Assembly: GCA_965227155.1 (NCBI GenBank)
Contig: OZ245731.1
Coordinates: forward strand, 1-64,000
DNA length: 64,000 nt
Origin: UBA6059 sp965227155
GTDB taxonomy: Bacteria > Bacteroidota > Bacteroidia > Cytophagales > Cyclobacteriaceae
Direction of reading: 5' to 3'
Position numbers and translations under genes: made by a program. Shown here piece after piece: positions 9,126 to 18,769 of the stretch. The notes beneath the pieces were generated by a model, which worked only from the letters and a program-made list of their open reading frames with translations, was not told the DNA's origin and made no database searches. Positions within the stretch are counted from its first letter, which is position 1. Each line of letters starts with the position of its first letter.

Positions 9126-9767
9126 CTATTTATAGTTGGCAAAATAGCTTTTCAATACGCCTAACGAAGCGTTCATATGTTCATCTACCCAACCCTGGTT
9201 TGGTAGGTCACGCACAAACTTGTTAGCATCAATTAGTTCGTCTTTATCCCTAAAAACCTCTTCCATCAGGTTACAGTAATAAATCATTGTAATTAGTACT
9301 ACCAAAGTTGCCGGGCCTTTAATCCCTTTGATAGCCATCTTGTGAAGGTTTTTACGGATTTCAGCTTCAAAGGCATAGTTGGCATTATCCATTCTTTCAG
9401 AAACGGGAATCCAGAGTAGTTTGGTAGATTCTTTTCTGATAATGCCTCTATTGATGAGCATTAATGTGATATCGTGCTGGATATCCTTGTAATGTTCAAA
9501 TGAAAACTCAATCAGGTCGGTAATCTTCTTTTTACCCTGAATGGCGAATTTTAAGATATCATCTAATATTTTGTTGCCAGTACCAGATTTGTTTACGACC
9601 GTTACATGTGCATCGCCATCGAGTTCTACACGCCCCTGTATGGCAAGCTCTAAAATTGATATGCCAATTAATGCACGGTCTATAGAATGTACCGCGGATG
9701 AAAGCAATCTTCCCTCTTCATCGTCAAGGGCAATTAAATACAACCCCTCTGCAAGACTTAATTTCAT
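9126..9767 (-). CDS. GPP34 (Golgi phosphoprotein 3) family protein
   Basis: A 213-residue protein with the GPP34 fold: it opens LAEGLYLIALDDEEGRLL and shows the family pattern of a hydrophobic N-terminus, a central helical region (DITLMLINRGII) and PATLVVLITMIYY near the C-terminus. In eukaryotes GOLPH3 binds phosphatidylinositol-4-phosphate on the Golgi; the bacterial members have no agreed role and may associate with membranes or envelope processes. It is followed 54 bases upstream on the same strand by the Na+/H+ antiporter, so the two may form a transcription unit. Confidence 0.85.
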   Translation of the reverse strand: MKLSLAEGLYLIALDDEEGRLLSSAVHSIDRALIGISILELAIQGRVELDGDAHVTVVNKSGTGNKILDDILKFAIQGKKKITDLIEFSFEHYKDIQHDITLMLINRGIIRKESTKLLWIPVSERMDNANYAFEAEIRKNLHKMAIKGIKGPATLVVLITMIYYCNLMEEVFRDKDELIDANKFVRDLPNQGWVDEHMNASLGVLKSYFANYK

Positions 9768-9821
9768 AGTTTCACCAAATTATTGTAGCTGATTTGTCAG
9801 TTGGCAAATCTAAAAATTTTC

Positions 9822-11060
9822 CTATTTGAGCAAAGACTTAATTGTAAGTCCCTGTACTAAAATTGAGAAGACCACCACACAATAAGTGGAGAATACAATA
9901 ATCTCTTTACCAGGCATACTATCTGGTAATGAAAGTGATAAGGCCACAGAAATACCGCCACGCAGACCACCCCAAATTAATATAGGTAAAGTACGATCTT
10001 CAAACTCTCTAAAGCGCTCCATGATCTTGATCGGCAGCCCTACTCCGATAGTTCTACCCGTTAGCACTACAATAATTGCTAAGCCGCCTGCTATTAAAAA
10101 TTCTGGTTCAAAGCCTTGTACTATGACTAACATTTCAAGACCAATCAAAATGAAGAGAATTGCGTTGAGGGCCTCATCGAGCAAATGCCAAAATTTAAAA
10201 ACATATTCACCGGTAGCGTTGGCCAAATGCTCATCCCTACCCTGATTTCCTATAAATAATCCCATTACAACCATGGCCAATGGAGCTGACACGTGGATCA
10301 ATTCAGCAACCCTGCCACCTACTAAAACCAAACTGATAGTTACCAGGACTTCTAGTTCCACATGGTCGTTATCAATATGCTCTAGCAACTTAAATCCAAG
10401 GAATCCAAAAAGGGCACCCATCAATAGTCCACCAAATACTTCCTGACCAAACAGCAAAAGCACCTCAGTAGGATCAAAATTGTCCATACCTTTATTAGCG
10501 ATACCTAAAAGCGTAAGGAAAACAACTACACCTATACCATCATTGAACAATGATTCTCCTGCAATTTTGATTTCAAGCTTTTGAGCTAACCCAAATTTCT
10601 TAGTAAGTGCCAGTACCGCAATTGGGTCAGTTGGTGAAATTAAAGCTCCAAATAGTAAGCAATAAATTAAATCAACCTCAAACCCAATCAGCCCAAAAAC
10701 GAAGCTCATTAAGTAACCCACTATAAATGTAGACATGAGTGTACTACCTATTGCCAATATAATAATAGGTACACGCTCTTTCAAAAGCGCATTGAGATTA
10801 ATAGACAAGGCACCTGCAAACAGCAGGAAATTAAGCATGATACCCAGCAAGGCTTCTTCAAAATCAAACTCCTGGATAATATGCTCCGCTCCTTCTACAA
10901 TGGACGGGAAAACATATCCCATCATAAGGATGACAAAAGACATAGCCAATGCTATAGCCATCAACCCAATAGTTGAAGGAAGCTTTAACACTGTGATATT
11001 GATCAGCGTAAAAACGGCCGACAAAAAGATTAGTAAGGTGATTAGGTCAAGTACTCCCAT
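9822..11060 (-). CDS. Na+/H+ antiporter, CPA1 (NhaP-like) family
   Basis: A 412-residue inner-membrane protein with about 12 hydrophobic segments. The CPA1 signature is clear: FGALISPTDPIAVLAL in the middle and GESLFNDGIGVVVF, where the ND pair carries the ion-binding aspartate, then ILIWGGLRGGISVALSLSLP near the C-terminus. It exchanges H+ for Na+ (or K+) and serves pH and salt balance. There is no long cytoplasmic tail, so it is a short-form member. It lies upstream of the GPP34 gene on the same strand. Substrate preference cannot be read from the sequence. Confidence 0.92.
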   Translation of the reverse strand: MGVLDLITLLIFLSAVFTLINITVLKLPSTIGLMAIALAMSFVILMMGYVFPSIVEGAEHIIQEFDFEEALLGIMLNFLLFAGALSINLNALLKERVPIIILAIGSTLMSTFIVGYLMSFVFGLIGFEVDLIYCLLFGALISPTDPIAVLALTKKFGLAQKLEIKIAGESLFNDGIGVVVFLTLLGIANKGMDNFDPTEVLLLFGQEVFGGLLMGALFGFLGFKLLEHIDNDHVELEVLVTISLVLVGGRVAELIHVSAPLAMVVMGLFIGNQGRDEHLANATGEYVFKFWHLLDEALNAILFILIGLEMLVIVQGFEPEFLIAGGLAIIVVLTGRTIGVGLPIKIMERFREFEDRTLPILIWGGLRGGISVALSLSLPDSMPGKEIIVFSTYCVVVFSILVQGLTIKSLLK

Positions 11061-11201
11061 TATTCAAATTATTCTTTGAAAAATTATACCGTAAGTATTA
11101 ATGATAATGAACAACCCTAAATAAGCACAAAAAAATCATAATTAGAATATAAATTTTGAAATTCGTTTCTACAGCGCTTAGCTATTTGATGTAAGGATAT
11201 T

Positions 11202-12446
11202 TTACACTGCTAGTTCCAGTGTCAATTTATGAATTAGAAGCTTATATTTTTCGAGCCAAAATAAAGTGTCTTCTAGTTTTCCCTCCTCAGCGGCTTTACA
11301 CTGTGCATCAATTTCCTTTTGAAATGCTCTTAACTCTCCCTCTATTGCATCTTTTGAATGATTGTAATTAGCTACCAGCTTCAGGTACAGGTTTTGGTGC
11401 TGCCACCAAATGCCTTCATCCGCATTTTTAGGATCTAAAAAATCATTGAGCCGATCAATTTTGTCAATGCCATCAAAATAGAAAGGAATATATACAGACA
11501 AGCAAGGGTAAGCTGTACAGGTAAGCCAAACTATTGCTTTTCCATCCTTATCTATTTCTGCTATCATCGACCCGGTAGAACTACTCGGATTTAATAATCC
11601 GGTTGCATGCATACAAATAGAGCCGGCAGTTGCTTTTCTAGGGTGAAATTTCTTTTCAATGGGATGATGCGTTTTCAGGATTTCCCTTGCTGCTGATCTA
11701 TCGAACCCATCGCGGGTAGAAAAGCAGGAATATGTGGCAGATCGTCTTGCCTTACTTCTGCTGAAATAAGTGTAGAGACGATCACTGTAGCTCTTTCTGA
11801 ATGCAAACCTGCCGTTCACGCTTTTCAACCAGCTCTTTTGCCTGGCAGTGCTGATAGCCGTAGCGCTTTTTAGTGTCCAATCTGCATCTATAGTCAGTCC
11901 ATTGCTGATACTATCTGCCCCTTCAATGGGTTTGGCAACCCATTCTCTACCTGCCGTTTCCAGCTTCCATCCTCCCTGCCTGTCTACAATCAAAAAGCTA
12001 TTGTGGTAATAGAAATTCTTATTGCGGTAGCCGCCGCATGCATCCTGTCCATAAGTCTGTAGTAATTCAGTAATGAGCTGTAAAGCCTCCAGGGCAGTTT
12101 CGCAACGCTCCAGGGCAAGGCGAACCAAATCCATACCAGTTAGGCCATCATTCCTCTTTTTGAATTTGAATCTGGTAAATACTGCTTCATTACCAATAGC
12201 AAGACCATGTTCATTTACCCCCATCTCTGCTCCCCACATTTGAAATGGCCGGGACAGTATAACTGCATTGGTATGCTCAACCTGTGGAATCTCAATAAAA
12301 GTGCACTTCAACATTCCAACATCCGGGAACTGCTCAGGCGCACAGGTAATTAGCTGAGATTCATCAGGCTCCCTATCTGAATTCTTTGCCAGGTAACTAA
12401 TTCCATTTTGAGAATGGCTGGAAAGTACAGCAAGCGTATCGCACAT
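11202..12446 (-). CDS. Peptidase C69 / secernin-like N-terminal nucleophile hydrolase
   Basis: The ATG at 12446 gives a protein starting MCDTLAVL, where Cys2 becomes the nucleophile after Met removal; an in-frame TTG five codons earlier is therefore rejected. The start, with YLAKNSDREPDESQ, matches the C69/secernin family (dipeptidase-type Ntn hydrolases). Conserved stretches follow: ILSRPFQMWGAEMGVNEHGL and GMDLVRLALERC. The length of 414 residues is normal. There is no signal peptide, so it should act in the cytoplasm. The substrate is unknown; peptidase or amide hydrolase activity is inferred from the family. Confidence 0.82.
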   Translation of the reverse strand: MCDTLAVLSSHSQNGISYLAKNSDREPDESQLITCAPEQFPDVGMLKCTFIEIPQVEHTNAVILSRPFQMWGAEMGVNEHGLAIGNEAVFTRFKFKKRNDGLTGMDLVRLALERCETALEALQLITELLQTYGQDACGGYRNKNFYYHNSFLIVDRQGGWKLETAGREWVAKPIEGADSISNGLTIDADWTLKSATAISTARQKSWLKSVNGRFAFRKSYSDRLYTYFSRSKARRSATYSCFSTRDGFDRSAAREILKTHHPIEKKFHPRKATAGSICMHATGLLNPSSSTGSMIAEIDKDGKAIVWLTCTAYPCLSVYIPFYFDGIDKIDRLNDFLDPKNADEGIWWQHQNLYLKLVANYNHSKDAIEGELRAFQKEIDAQCKAAEEGKLEDTLFWLEKYKLLIHKLTLELAV

Positions 12447-12740
12447 ATTAGCAAGATACAATTAGTGAAAGAATTCTATAAGGACATTCAAAAATTGAAA
12501 TGTGAGCAGGTTGGTTTCCATGGTTTGGTTATTATATTATTATCAGCTTGATTTTAAGCAAAATAGATCACACTACTCAAAATCATAAGTAAAACCGATT
12601 AAAAACGTTTGTAATGAAAAATATCCACATACAATTAAAATCAATAATTCAAGTACACCATCATTCACTGGACTCTTAAGCTAATAATCGTTATCTTAAA
12701 AGAAAGTGTCTAATTTTTAATATTATAATTTGATTATTTT
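12447..12740 (+). other. AT-rich intergenic region upstream of the betaine methyltransferase genes
   Basis: This 294-base gap separates the divergent C69 gene and the glycine methyltransferase gene. It must hold both promoters. I see no exact TAnnTTTG box, no long repeat and no terminator. The sequence just before the ATG is very AT-rich and has no Shine-Dalgarno sequence, as is usual in this phylum. Confidence 0.4.
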
Positions 12741-13565
12741 ATGGAGTTAAAATACCTAAAAAAGAAGGAACAGGATTATGGTACAGAACCCACCGATATT
12801 AGAGATACAGGAAAATATAAGGAGGAGTACATCCATAGCTTTGTAGATAAGTGGGATGAATTGATTGATTGGGATGCTAGAGCTGAGGGTGAGGGTGATT
12901 TCTTTATACAGGAGTTGAAAAAACGAGGTAAGCATAAAGTATTGGATGTGGCTACCGGTACTGGTTATCATACAGTGCAATTGCTTAAGCATGGTTTTGA
13001 AGTGTGGAGTTCTGATGGTAGTCCAAATATGCTGGCCAAAGCATTTGAAAACGGCAAAAATCATGGCTACATTCTCAGAACCGTACAGGCTGACTGGCGT
13101 TGGTTAAACCAATCAGTATCGGGCAGATTTGATGCAATAATTTGCCTTGGCAATTCCTTTACACATCTACATAATGAAAATGATCGCAGAAAGGCGCTGG
13201 CGGAGTTTTATTCTGCATTACGCTACGATGGCATTTTAATCATTGACCATCGCAATTATGATGCGATTTTAGATCATGGTTTTTCCAGTAAGCACACTTA
13301 CTATTATGTTGGTGAAAATATTAAAGCAGAGCCGGAGTATGTAGATGAAGGGCTGGCAAGATTTAGGTATGAATTCAAAGACAAATCGGTATTTCATCTC
13401 AACATGTTTCCACTAAGGATGAATTATGTAAAAAATCTGATGCAACAGGTGGGCTTTCAGGAAATAGACACATATGGGGACTTTACAGAAACTTATAAAA
13501 AGGAAGATCCAGACTTTTTTATTCACATAGCCAAAAAAGAATACAAACCTGAAATCGAAAAATAA
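12741..13565 (+). CDS. Glycine/sarcosine N-methyltransferase
   Basis: This SAM-dependent enzyme carries out the first two methylations of glycine, to sarcosine and dimethylglycine. The sequence follows halophile glycine/sarcosine methyltransferases closely: KWDELIDWDARAEGEGDFF near residue 37, motif I VLDVATGTGYH, then DGSPNMLAKAFENGK, TVQADWRWLN, ICLGNSFTHL, FYSALRYDG and NMFPLRMNYV. The 274 residues are full length. It lies five bases before the partner dimethylglycine methyltransferase and is surely co-transcribed with it. Together they make glycine betaine without choline. The family assignment is firm; the enzyme activity is inferred from similarity. Confidence 0.93.
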   Translation: MELKYLKKKEQDYGTEPTDIRDTGKYKEEYIHSFVDKWDELIDWDARAEGEGDFFIQELKKRGKHKVLDVATGTGYHTVQLLKHGFEVWSSDGSPNMLAKAFENGKNHGYILRTVQADWRWLNQSVSGRFDAIICLGNSFTHLHNENDRRKALAEFYSALRYDGILIIDHRNYDAILDHGFSSKHTYYYVGENIKAEPEYVDEGLARFRYEFKDKSVFHLNMFPLRMNYVKNLMQQVGFQEIDTYGDFTETYKKEDPDFFIHIAKKEYKPEIEK

Positions 13566-13570
13566 TTGCC

Positions 13571-14407
13571 ATGGCGCAAAAAACAGATACAACCACCATC
13601 ACTAAAAATTATTACGACAGCAACGATGCTGATGAGTTTTACCACCTGGTCTGGGGTGGTGAGGATATCCACATTGGTATATATAAAGATTCCGGTGAGC
13701 AAATTGCTTTGGCCAGTAACCGGACAATTCAACGGATGATTGATACCTTAAATGGTATTTCAGCTTCTGCCCGGGTATTGGATATCGGTGCAGGCTATGG
13801 AGGTGCTGCTCGCTATATTGTAAAACAGACGCGCTGCCATGTAGATTGCCTCAACTTAAGTGCAAAAGAAAACCAGCGCAATAAAGAAAAAAACAATAAC
13901 CAGGGACTCGCAGACTACATTAATGTGATTGAGGGGAGTTTTGAAAACTTACCATATGAAGCTGAAAGCTTTGACCTGGTTTGGTCACAAGATGCCATTT
14001 TACACAGCAGCGCTAAACCAAAAGTTTTTGAGGAAGTAAGTCGTGTGCTCAAAGCAGGCGGTCAATTTATCATGACAGATCCTATGCAGGCTGATGATTG
14101 CCCGGAAGGCGTTTTAGATCCTATTTTGAAAAGAATCCACCTTAGCTCTATGGGGTCAGTTGCTTTGTACCGTCATTTAGGGCATGAAAATGGTTTGCAA
14201 CTTGACATTGCGGAGGAAATGCCTGAGCAATTAATCAACCATTACAGTCGTGTACACCAAGGCCTGGTGGAAAATGAAGAGGCCTTGCTTGAAAAAGGCT
14301 GTAGTGCTGAGTACATCAACAATATGAAGAAAGGACTTGAGCATTGGGTGAATGGGGGTAAGAAAGGTTACCTCAATTGGGGAATTCTGCTTTTCAGGAA
14401 ACTCTAG
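13571..14407 (+). CDS. Sarcosine/dimethylglycine N-methyltransferase
   Basis: It completes glycine betaine synthesis by methylating sarcosine and dimethylglycine with SAM. The start YYDSNDADEFYHLVWGGED, followed by IHIGIY, is diagnostic of this family; motif I is VLDIGAGYGGAARY, then LNLSAKENQRN, the SQDAILHS acidic loop and a C-terminal GYLNWGILLFRK. The 278 residues are usual. It is the second gene of the two-gene operon. Other class I methyltransferases share motif I, but the N-terminal signature and the adjacent partner gene make the call secure. Confidence 0.93.
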   Translation: MAQKTDTTTITKNYYDSNDADEFYHLVWGGEDIHIGIYKDSGEQIALASNRTIQRMIDTLNGISASARVLDIGAGYGGAARYIVKQTRCHVDCLNLSAKENQRNKEKNNNQGLADYINVIEGSFENLPYEAESFDLVWSQDAILHSSAKPKVFEEVSRVLKAGGQFIMTDPMQADDCPEGVLDPILKRIHLSSMGSVALYRHLGHENGLQLDIAEEMPEQLINHYSRVHQGLVENEEALLEKGCSAEYINNMKKGLEHWVNGGKKGYLNWGILLFRKL

Positions 14408-14437
14408 TAAGGCTATTTCATGCTGAATTGCTAAGCC

Positions 14438-15436
14438 TCAATTCCAGGGCAAAGCACTCCTCTCCTTCCAATAATGCTGACTATCCATGGCAAATTTCTG
14501 CAGTGAAGTAAGCTCAGCAGGAGAAAGCTCTATTCCAGTGGCTTTTAGGTTAGCAGTGAGGTGAGTTGGCTGGGCAGCACCGCTCAGCACAACATGTACA
14601 AAAGGCTGCTGTAATATAAACGCCAGCGATATAGCATCAATCCCCACACTGTAAGTCGCAGCAAGTTTATCAAGATGCTCAATCAATGATTTTTGAGCTT
14701 TGCTAGTATTTCGATTGGTCAACCGGCCATTAGCCAGCCCCTCTTTTACGATCACCCCCAGGCCCTGATCATGAGCCCGCTGCATCATTGATCTACCGGA
14801 TTGCTCCAATATATTGTAAGTGATTTGCACACTATCAAAAAGCTTTCTGCCTTCCACACTTATTTTAAGTGCTTTTTCAAGCACCTTCGGCTGTTCAGGC
14901 CCACTAAGCGAAAGGCCAATCAGGGTGCCTTCATCCTGTATTTCTGCCAGCCTGTCAAGCACTCTTATATTGTCCAAAACACCGCTTTTGAAAGTTGCAC
15001 TATGAATCTGGTACAGCTTCAAATAGTTCCTTAGCCGAAATGTACTTATGTGATATTGCCGGTTCAGCACTTCCAGAGAATGTTCTTTGATCTCATGCGC
15101 CTCAGCCTCTACCTGCCAGTCCGCAGTATACCGATAGCCCCATTTAGACCCAACGAGCACCTGATTTGAGTCCATATGGTTGCCCTTCAACCAGCTCCCT
15201 AAAAATTGCTCGGCCTTTCCGTAAGATTGTGCAGCATCAAAATAATTGATCCCAGCATTGAAGGCCTGGTCGAGCATATCATGAGTCCGGGTTTCCATAG
15301 CATTCATATCATAGTTGTGTGCTAAGTCTTCACCATGTCCAAGGTTGATGTATCCGGGTCTACCAAGGGCAGCCAGCCCCAGCCCTATCGGACTCACTGA
15401 AATACCAGAATCTCCGAACATACGCTTGCCTACCAT
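14438..15436 (-). CDS. Aldo/keto reductase
   Basis: A 332-residue NADPH-dependent reductase of the AKR fold. The catalytic tetrad can be placed: Asp and Tyr in FDAAQSYGKAE, Lys in VGSKWGY and His in YQIHS; the cofactor region near the C-terminus is VHVVLSGAAQP. It lacks a signal peptide and acts in the cytosol. It is convergent with the betaine operon and divergent from the BNR-repeat gene. The physiological substrate is unknown. Confidence 0.88.
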   Translation of the reverse strand: MVGKRMFGDSGISVSPIGLGLAALGRPGYINLGHGEDLAHNYDMNAMETRTHDMLDQAFNAGINYFDAAQSYGKAEQFLGSWLKGNHMDSNQVLVGSKWGYRYTADWQVEAEAHEIKEHSLEVLNRQYHISTFRLRNYLKLYQIHSATFKSGVLDNIRVLDRLAEIQDEGTLIGLSLSGPEQPKVLEKALKISVEGRKLFDSVQITYNILEQSGRSMMQRAHDQGLGVIVKEGLANGRLTNRNTSKAQKSLIEHLDKLAATYSVGIDAISLAFILQQPFVHVVLSGAAQPTHLTANLKATGIELSPAELTSLQKFAMDSQHYWKERSALPWN

Positions 15437-15536
15437 GCCAGCGAAGATAGTATTCGATCGACAATAAAATAAATCATGCAGGATATGGTAATTTTTAATA
15501 CTTTGGCACCAATCAAAAGTGATAGAACTATTAGCA

Positions 15537-18500
15537 ATGAAGAATTTTAAATACCTATTGGCCTTTGCGTTTTTCGTAAACCTGGCATTTTTAACTGTAG
15601 CTCAGAAAAAAAACAAGAACACTACTGAAACGGCCTTGATGCCTGAAAAAGCCTTTTCAGGATTAAAATATCGTTCGATTGGGCCTTTCCGTGGAGGAAG
15701 GGTTACAGCTGTAGAAGGTATAGAAGAGCAACCCTTCACTTTTTTCATGGGAAGTACAGGTGGCGGCGTGTGGAAAACAACCAATGCCGGCGAATCATGG
15801 TCCAATATTTCAGATGGATTTTTTAACGTGGGCTCTATTGGAGCAATTGAGGTGGCAGACGCGGACCCCAATGTGATCTATGTGGGATCAGGCTCCGCCT
15901 GTATTCGTGGTAATATCAGCATAGGTGATGGTGTATACCGTTCAGTAAATGGAGGGAATACATGGGAACATGTTGGCTTAAAGGAGGCAGGACAAATCGG
16001 TAAAGTCATAACACATCCCGACAATCCGGATATAGTTTATGTAGCTGCTTTGGGTAACCCCTTTGGAAAGAATGCGCAGAGAGGTGTATTTAAAAGTACA
16101 GATGGCGGCAGTACATGGAAGCATGTGCTCTTCCATAGCGATAGCGTAGGCGCTATAGATATGGTTATTCACCCTACAAACCCACGCATATTGTATGCAG
16201 GACTATGGCGTGCAGAGCGCAAGCCATGGACACTAATAGATGGCAGCAGTGAAGGTGGCTTATATAAATCTGAGGACAGTGGAGAAACATGGCAAAAAGT
16301 AACCAATGGATTACCTACCGGAGTACAGGGTAGAATAGGTTTGGCCATTTCACCGGTAAATCCTGACCGCATCTGGTATTACCAGGAAACTGCAAAGGAA
16401 ACCGATGGTGGTATCTATCGCTCTGACGATGGTGCCAAAAGCTTTAAGAAAATTAACAGAGAGCATTTACTTCGTCAGCGAGCATGGTATTACACGCACA
16501 TTCATGCGCATCCCACCGATGAAAACACAGTTTATATTAATAACACCGGGTTTTATGTGTCCGTAGATGGAGGCGAAAACTTTGACCGGTTATCAACACC
16601 TCATGGAGACAATCACGGTCTGTGGATCAACCCATCAAACCCTGATATCATGGTACAATGTAATGATGGGGGTGCCAATATAAGTCTTGATGGTGGTCAA
16701 AGCTGGACTACTCAATACAATCAGCCGACAGCTGAGTTTTACAGGGTGTCTGTTGATAACCAGTTTCCTTATCGGGTATATGGTGCTCAGCAGGATAACA
16801 CTACTCTATCAGTGCCAAGCAAAATGCCGGGTGGTGTATCACCAAAGCAACACTGGCTGCCTGTAGCTGGTGGGGAAAGTGGTCATATTGCTATTGATCC
16901 TCGTAACCCGAATATTATTTACTCGGGCAATTATATCGGTCAGATTGACCGGCTTGATTTGAGCAGTGGCCACAATAAAAATGTGGTGGCCTACCCCCAA
17001 ATGCATGACGGTGTAGCACCAAGGGATATCAAATATCGTTTTCAGTGGAATGCCCCTATCAGGCTATCTCCACATAATCCTGATGTAGTATATCACTGCT
17101 CCCAATATGTGCATAAATCCACTGACGGTGGACAAAGCTGGGAAGTAATTAGCCCTGACCTAACAACAGATAATGATGCTTATCACGATATTCCCGGAGG
17201 GCCGGTTCAGCATGATCATACAGGCGTGGAGCTCTACACTACCATTTTTAGCTTTGAAGAATCTCCTCACAATCCCGGTGAATTATGGGCCGGCAGTGAT
17301 GATGGACTTATTCATATTTCTAGGGATGGTGGCGAAAATTGGGTGAACATTACCCCGCCTCAAATGCCCAAAGAAGGTACAGTCAATACCATTGAACTGT
17401 CTCCTCATACTGCAGGGAAAGCCTATGTTTCTGTATACAAATACCGTGATAATGACTTCACGCCTTACATTTTTTACACCGAGGACTTTGGAGCTACATG
17501 GAAAACCATCACCAAGGGCATACCTCAAAATCATTTTGTAAGGGTTACAAGAGAAGATCCGGATAGGGCAGGATTGCTGTATGCAGGCACTGAATTTGGT
17601 ATGTATATCAGCTTTGACAATGGAAATAACTGGCAGCCGTTTCAGCTAAATCTACCCATTACCCCGATCACTGACATGACTATCAAGGAAAAAGACCTTG
17701 TCATCGCTACTCAGGGTAGAAGCTTCTGGATACTGGATGACCTTTCTCCATTGCATAGTTTATCTGATGAGATCACAAAGAAAGCAGCACATCTATTTCA
17801 ACCGAGAACTGCCTACAAAACTCAAATGCGTGGTTTTTTCAGAGGTGGTGATGCTCCGGAGCGTCCACCATTTGGTGCATTGATGTATTACTACTTAAAT
17901 GAAGCACCAGGTGAAAGCGATACTGTAAAACTAGATATTTTAAATAGTGAAGGAGATGTACTCGTTACCTATTCCACCAAGCCTGATAGCGATAATGATG
18001 AAAAGAAGTTGTCGCCCAAGGTTGGACTCAACCGCTTTGAATGGAATATGACAGAAAAAGCGCCGGACATACTACCGGGTTCATTTATGTCACTGGCTTA
18101 CACAGGAGGTACACCTGTCCCTCCCGGAAACTATGGCGTGCAACTAACTGTGAATAATGAGGTGCAGACCTTGTTTTTTGAGATCGAAAAAGATCCGAGG
18201 TGGAAGTTCTCTAATGCGGACTTACAGGCACAATACGATCTTGCATTGAAAGTACGTGATAAGCTTGATGAGACTCATGATGCTATTGGTAAGATCAGAA
18301 CAGTACGCTCCCAGGCCAAAGAGCTGGCTAATAAAGCTGTGAAAGCAGGCCATGATGCTACTTTGAAAGAAAAGGCTGAAGCACTTAGCGACAAACTAAC
18401 TGCTATCGAAGAGGAATTGATCCAGACCAAATCTGAGAGTGGACAGGATCCAATCAACTATCCCCCGATGCTGGATGATCAGTATGCTTATCTATATAGC

Positions 18501-18680
18501 ACCGTAGTTCGACAGGATAGCAGGCCCACCGAGGGAGCTTACCAACGACTGGAGGATTTAAACAAGGAATTACAAGTGCATCTGGATAACCTTGATGAGG
18601 TCATGGAAAATGAATTTGATGATTTCAATAAAGCATTGGATGAGGAAGGTGTAAATAGAATTATCATTCCTAATAGGTAA
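15537..18680 (+). CDS. Secreted BNR/sortilin-like beta-propeller protein
   Basis: From the ATG at 15537 (an in-frame GTG lies six codons upstream) the product has a clean signal peptide, MKNFKYLLAFAFF to about TVAQ. The next 700 residues hold many BNR/Asp-box repeats: GVWKTTNAGESW, GVYRSVNGGNTW, GVFKSTDGGSTW, GLYKSEDSGETW and others, as in VPS10/sortilin and glycosidase-like propellers. A C-terminal helical segment (about residues 900-1020) is rich in Lys, Glu and Ala. Bacteroidota encode many of these exported proteins without a known enzyme activity; no sialidase active site is seen. A terminator follows the gene. Confidence 0.86.
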   Translation: MKNFKYLLAFAFFVNLAFLTVAQKKNKNTTETALMPEKAFSGLKYRSIGPFRGGRVTAVEGIEEQPFTFFMGSTGGGVWKTTNAGESWSNISDGFFNVGSIGAIEVADADPNVIYVGSGSACIRGNISIGDGVYRSVNGGNTWEHVGLKEAGQIGKVITHPDNPDIVYVAALGNPFGKNAQRGVFKSTDGGSTWKHVLFHSDSVGAIDMVIHPTNPRILYAGLWRAERKPWTLIDGSSEGGLYKSEDSGETWQKVTNGLPTGVQGRIGLAISPVNPDRIWYYQETAKETDGGIYRSDDGAKSFKKINREHLLRQRAWYYTHIHAHPTDENTVYINNTGFYVSVDGGENFDRLSTPHGDNHGLWINPSNPDIMVQCNDGGANISLDGGQSWTTQYNQPTAEFYRVSVDNQFPYRVYGAQQDNTTLSVPSKMPGGVSPKQHWLPVAGGESGHIAIDPRNPNIIYSGNYIGQIDRLDLSSGHNKNVVAYPQMHDGVAPRDIKYRFQWNAPIRLSPHNPDVVYHCSQYVHKSTDGGQSWEVISPDLTTDNDAYHDIPGGPVQHDHTGVELYTTIFSFEESPHNPGELWAGSDDGLIHISRDGGENWVNITPPQMPKEGTVNTIELSPHTAGKAYVSVYKYRDNDFTPYIFYTEDFGATWKTITKGIPQNHFVRVTREDPDRAGLLYAGTEFGMYISFDNGNNWQPFQLNLPITPITDMTIKEKDLVIATQGRSFWILDDLSPLHSLSDEITKKAAHLFQPRTAYKTQMRGFFRGGDAPERPPFGALMYYYLNEAPGESDTVKLDILNSEGDVLVTYSTKPDSDNDEKKLSPKVGLNRFEWNMTEKAPDILPGSFMSLAYTGGTPVPPGNYGVQLTVNNEVQTLFFEIEKDPRWKFSNADLQAQYDLALKVRDKLDETHDAIGKIRTVRSQAKELANKAVKAGHDATLKEKAEALSDKLTAIEEELIQTKSESGQDPINYPPMLDDQYAYLYSTVVRQDSRPTEGAYQRLEDLNKELQVHLDNLDEVMENEFDDFNKALDEEGVNRIIIPNR

Positions 18681-18718
18681 GGGGTTCTAACGGGATTTCT
18701 TAAAACTTTTATATTAAT

Positions 18719-18764
18719 CTCAGGAAATTGCCTCTATTTTTAGAATTTCCTGAGACTTTTTTTG
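18719..18764 (+). terminator. Rho-independent terminator after the BNR-repeat gene
   Basis: A perfect 11-bp stem, CTCAGGAAATT (18719-18729) with AATTTCCTGAG (18744-18754), a 14-base loop, then a T-rich tail ACTTTTTTTG. It stands 38 bases after the BNR-repeat gene stop and just before the DUF3052 gene, which therefore starts after it, at 18770. Confidence 0.8.
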
Positions 18765-18769
18765 TTCAA

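Noticed and set aside
9541..9792. Plus-strand frame within the GPP34 gene
   Set aside because: Antisense to a recognisable family protein; no motif of its own.
10735..11079. 114-codon frame antisense to the antiporter
   Set aside because: A shadow of the antiporter gene; composition reflects the reverse of membrane helix codons.
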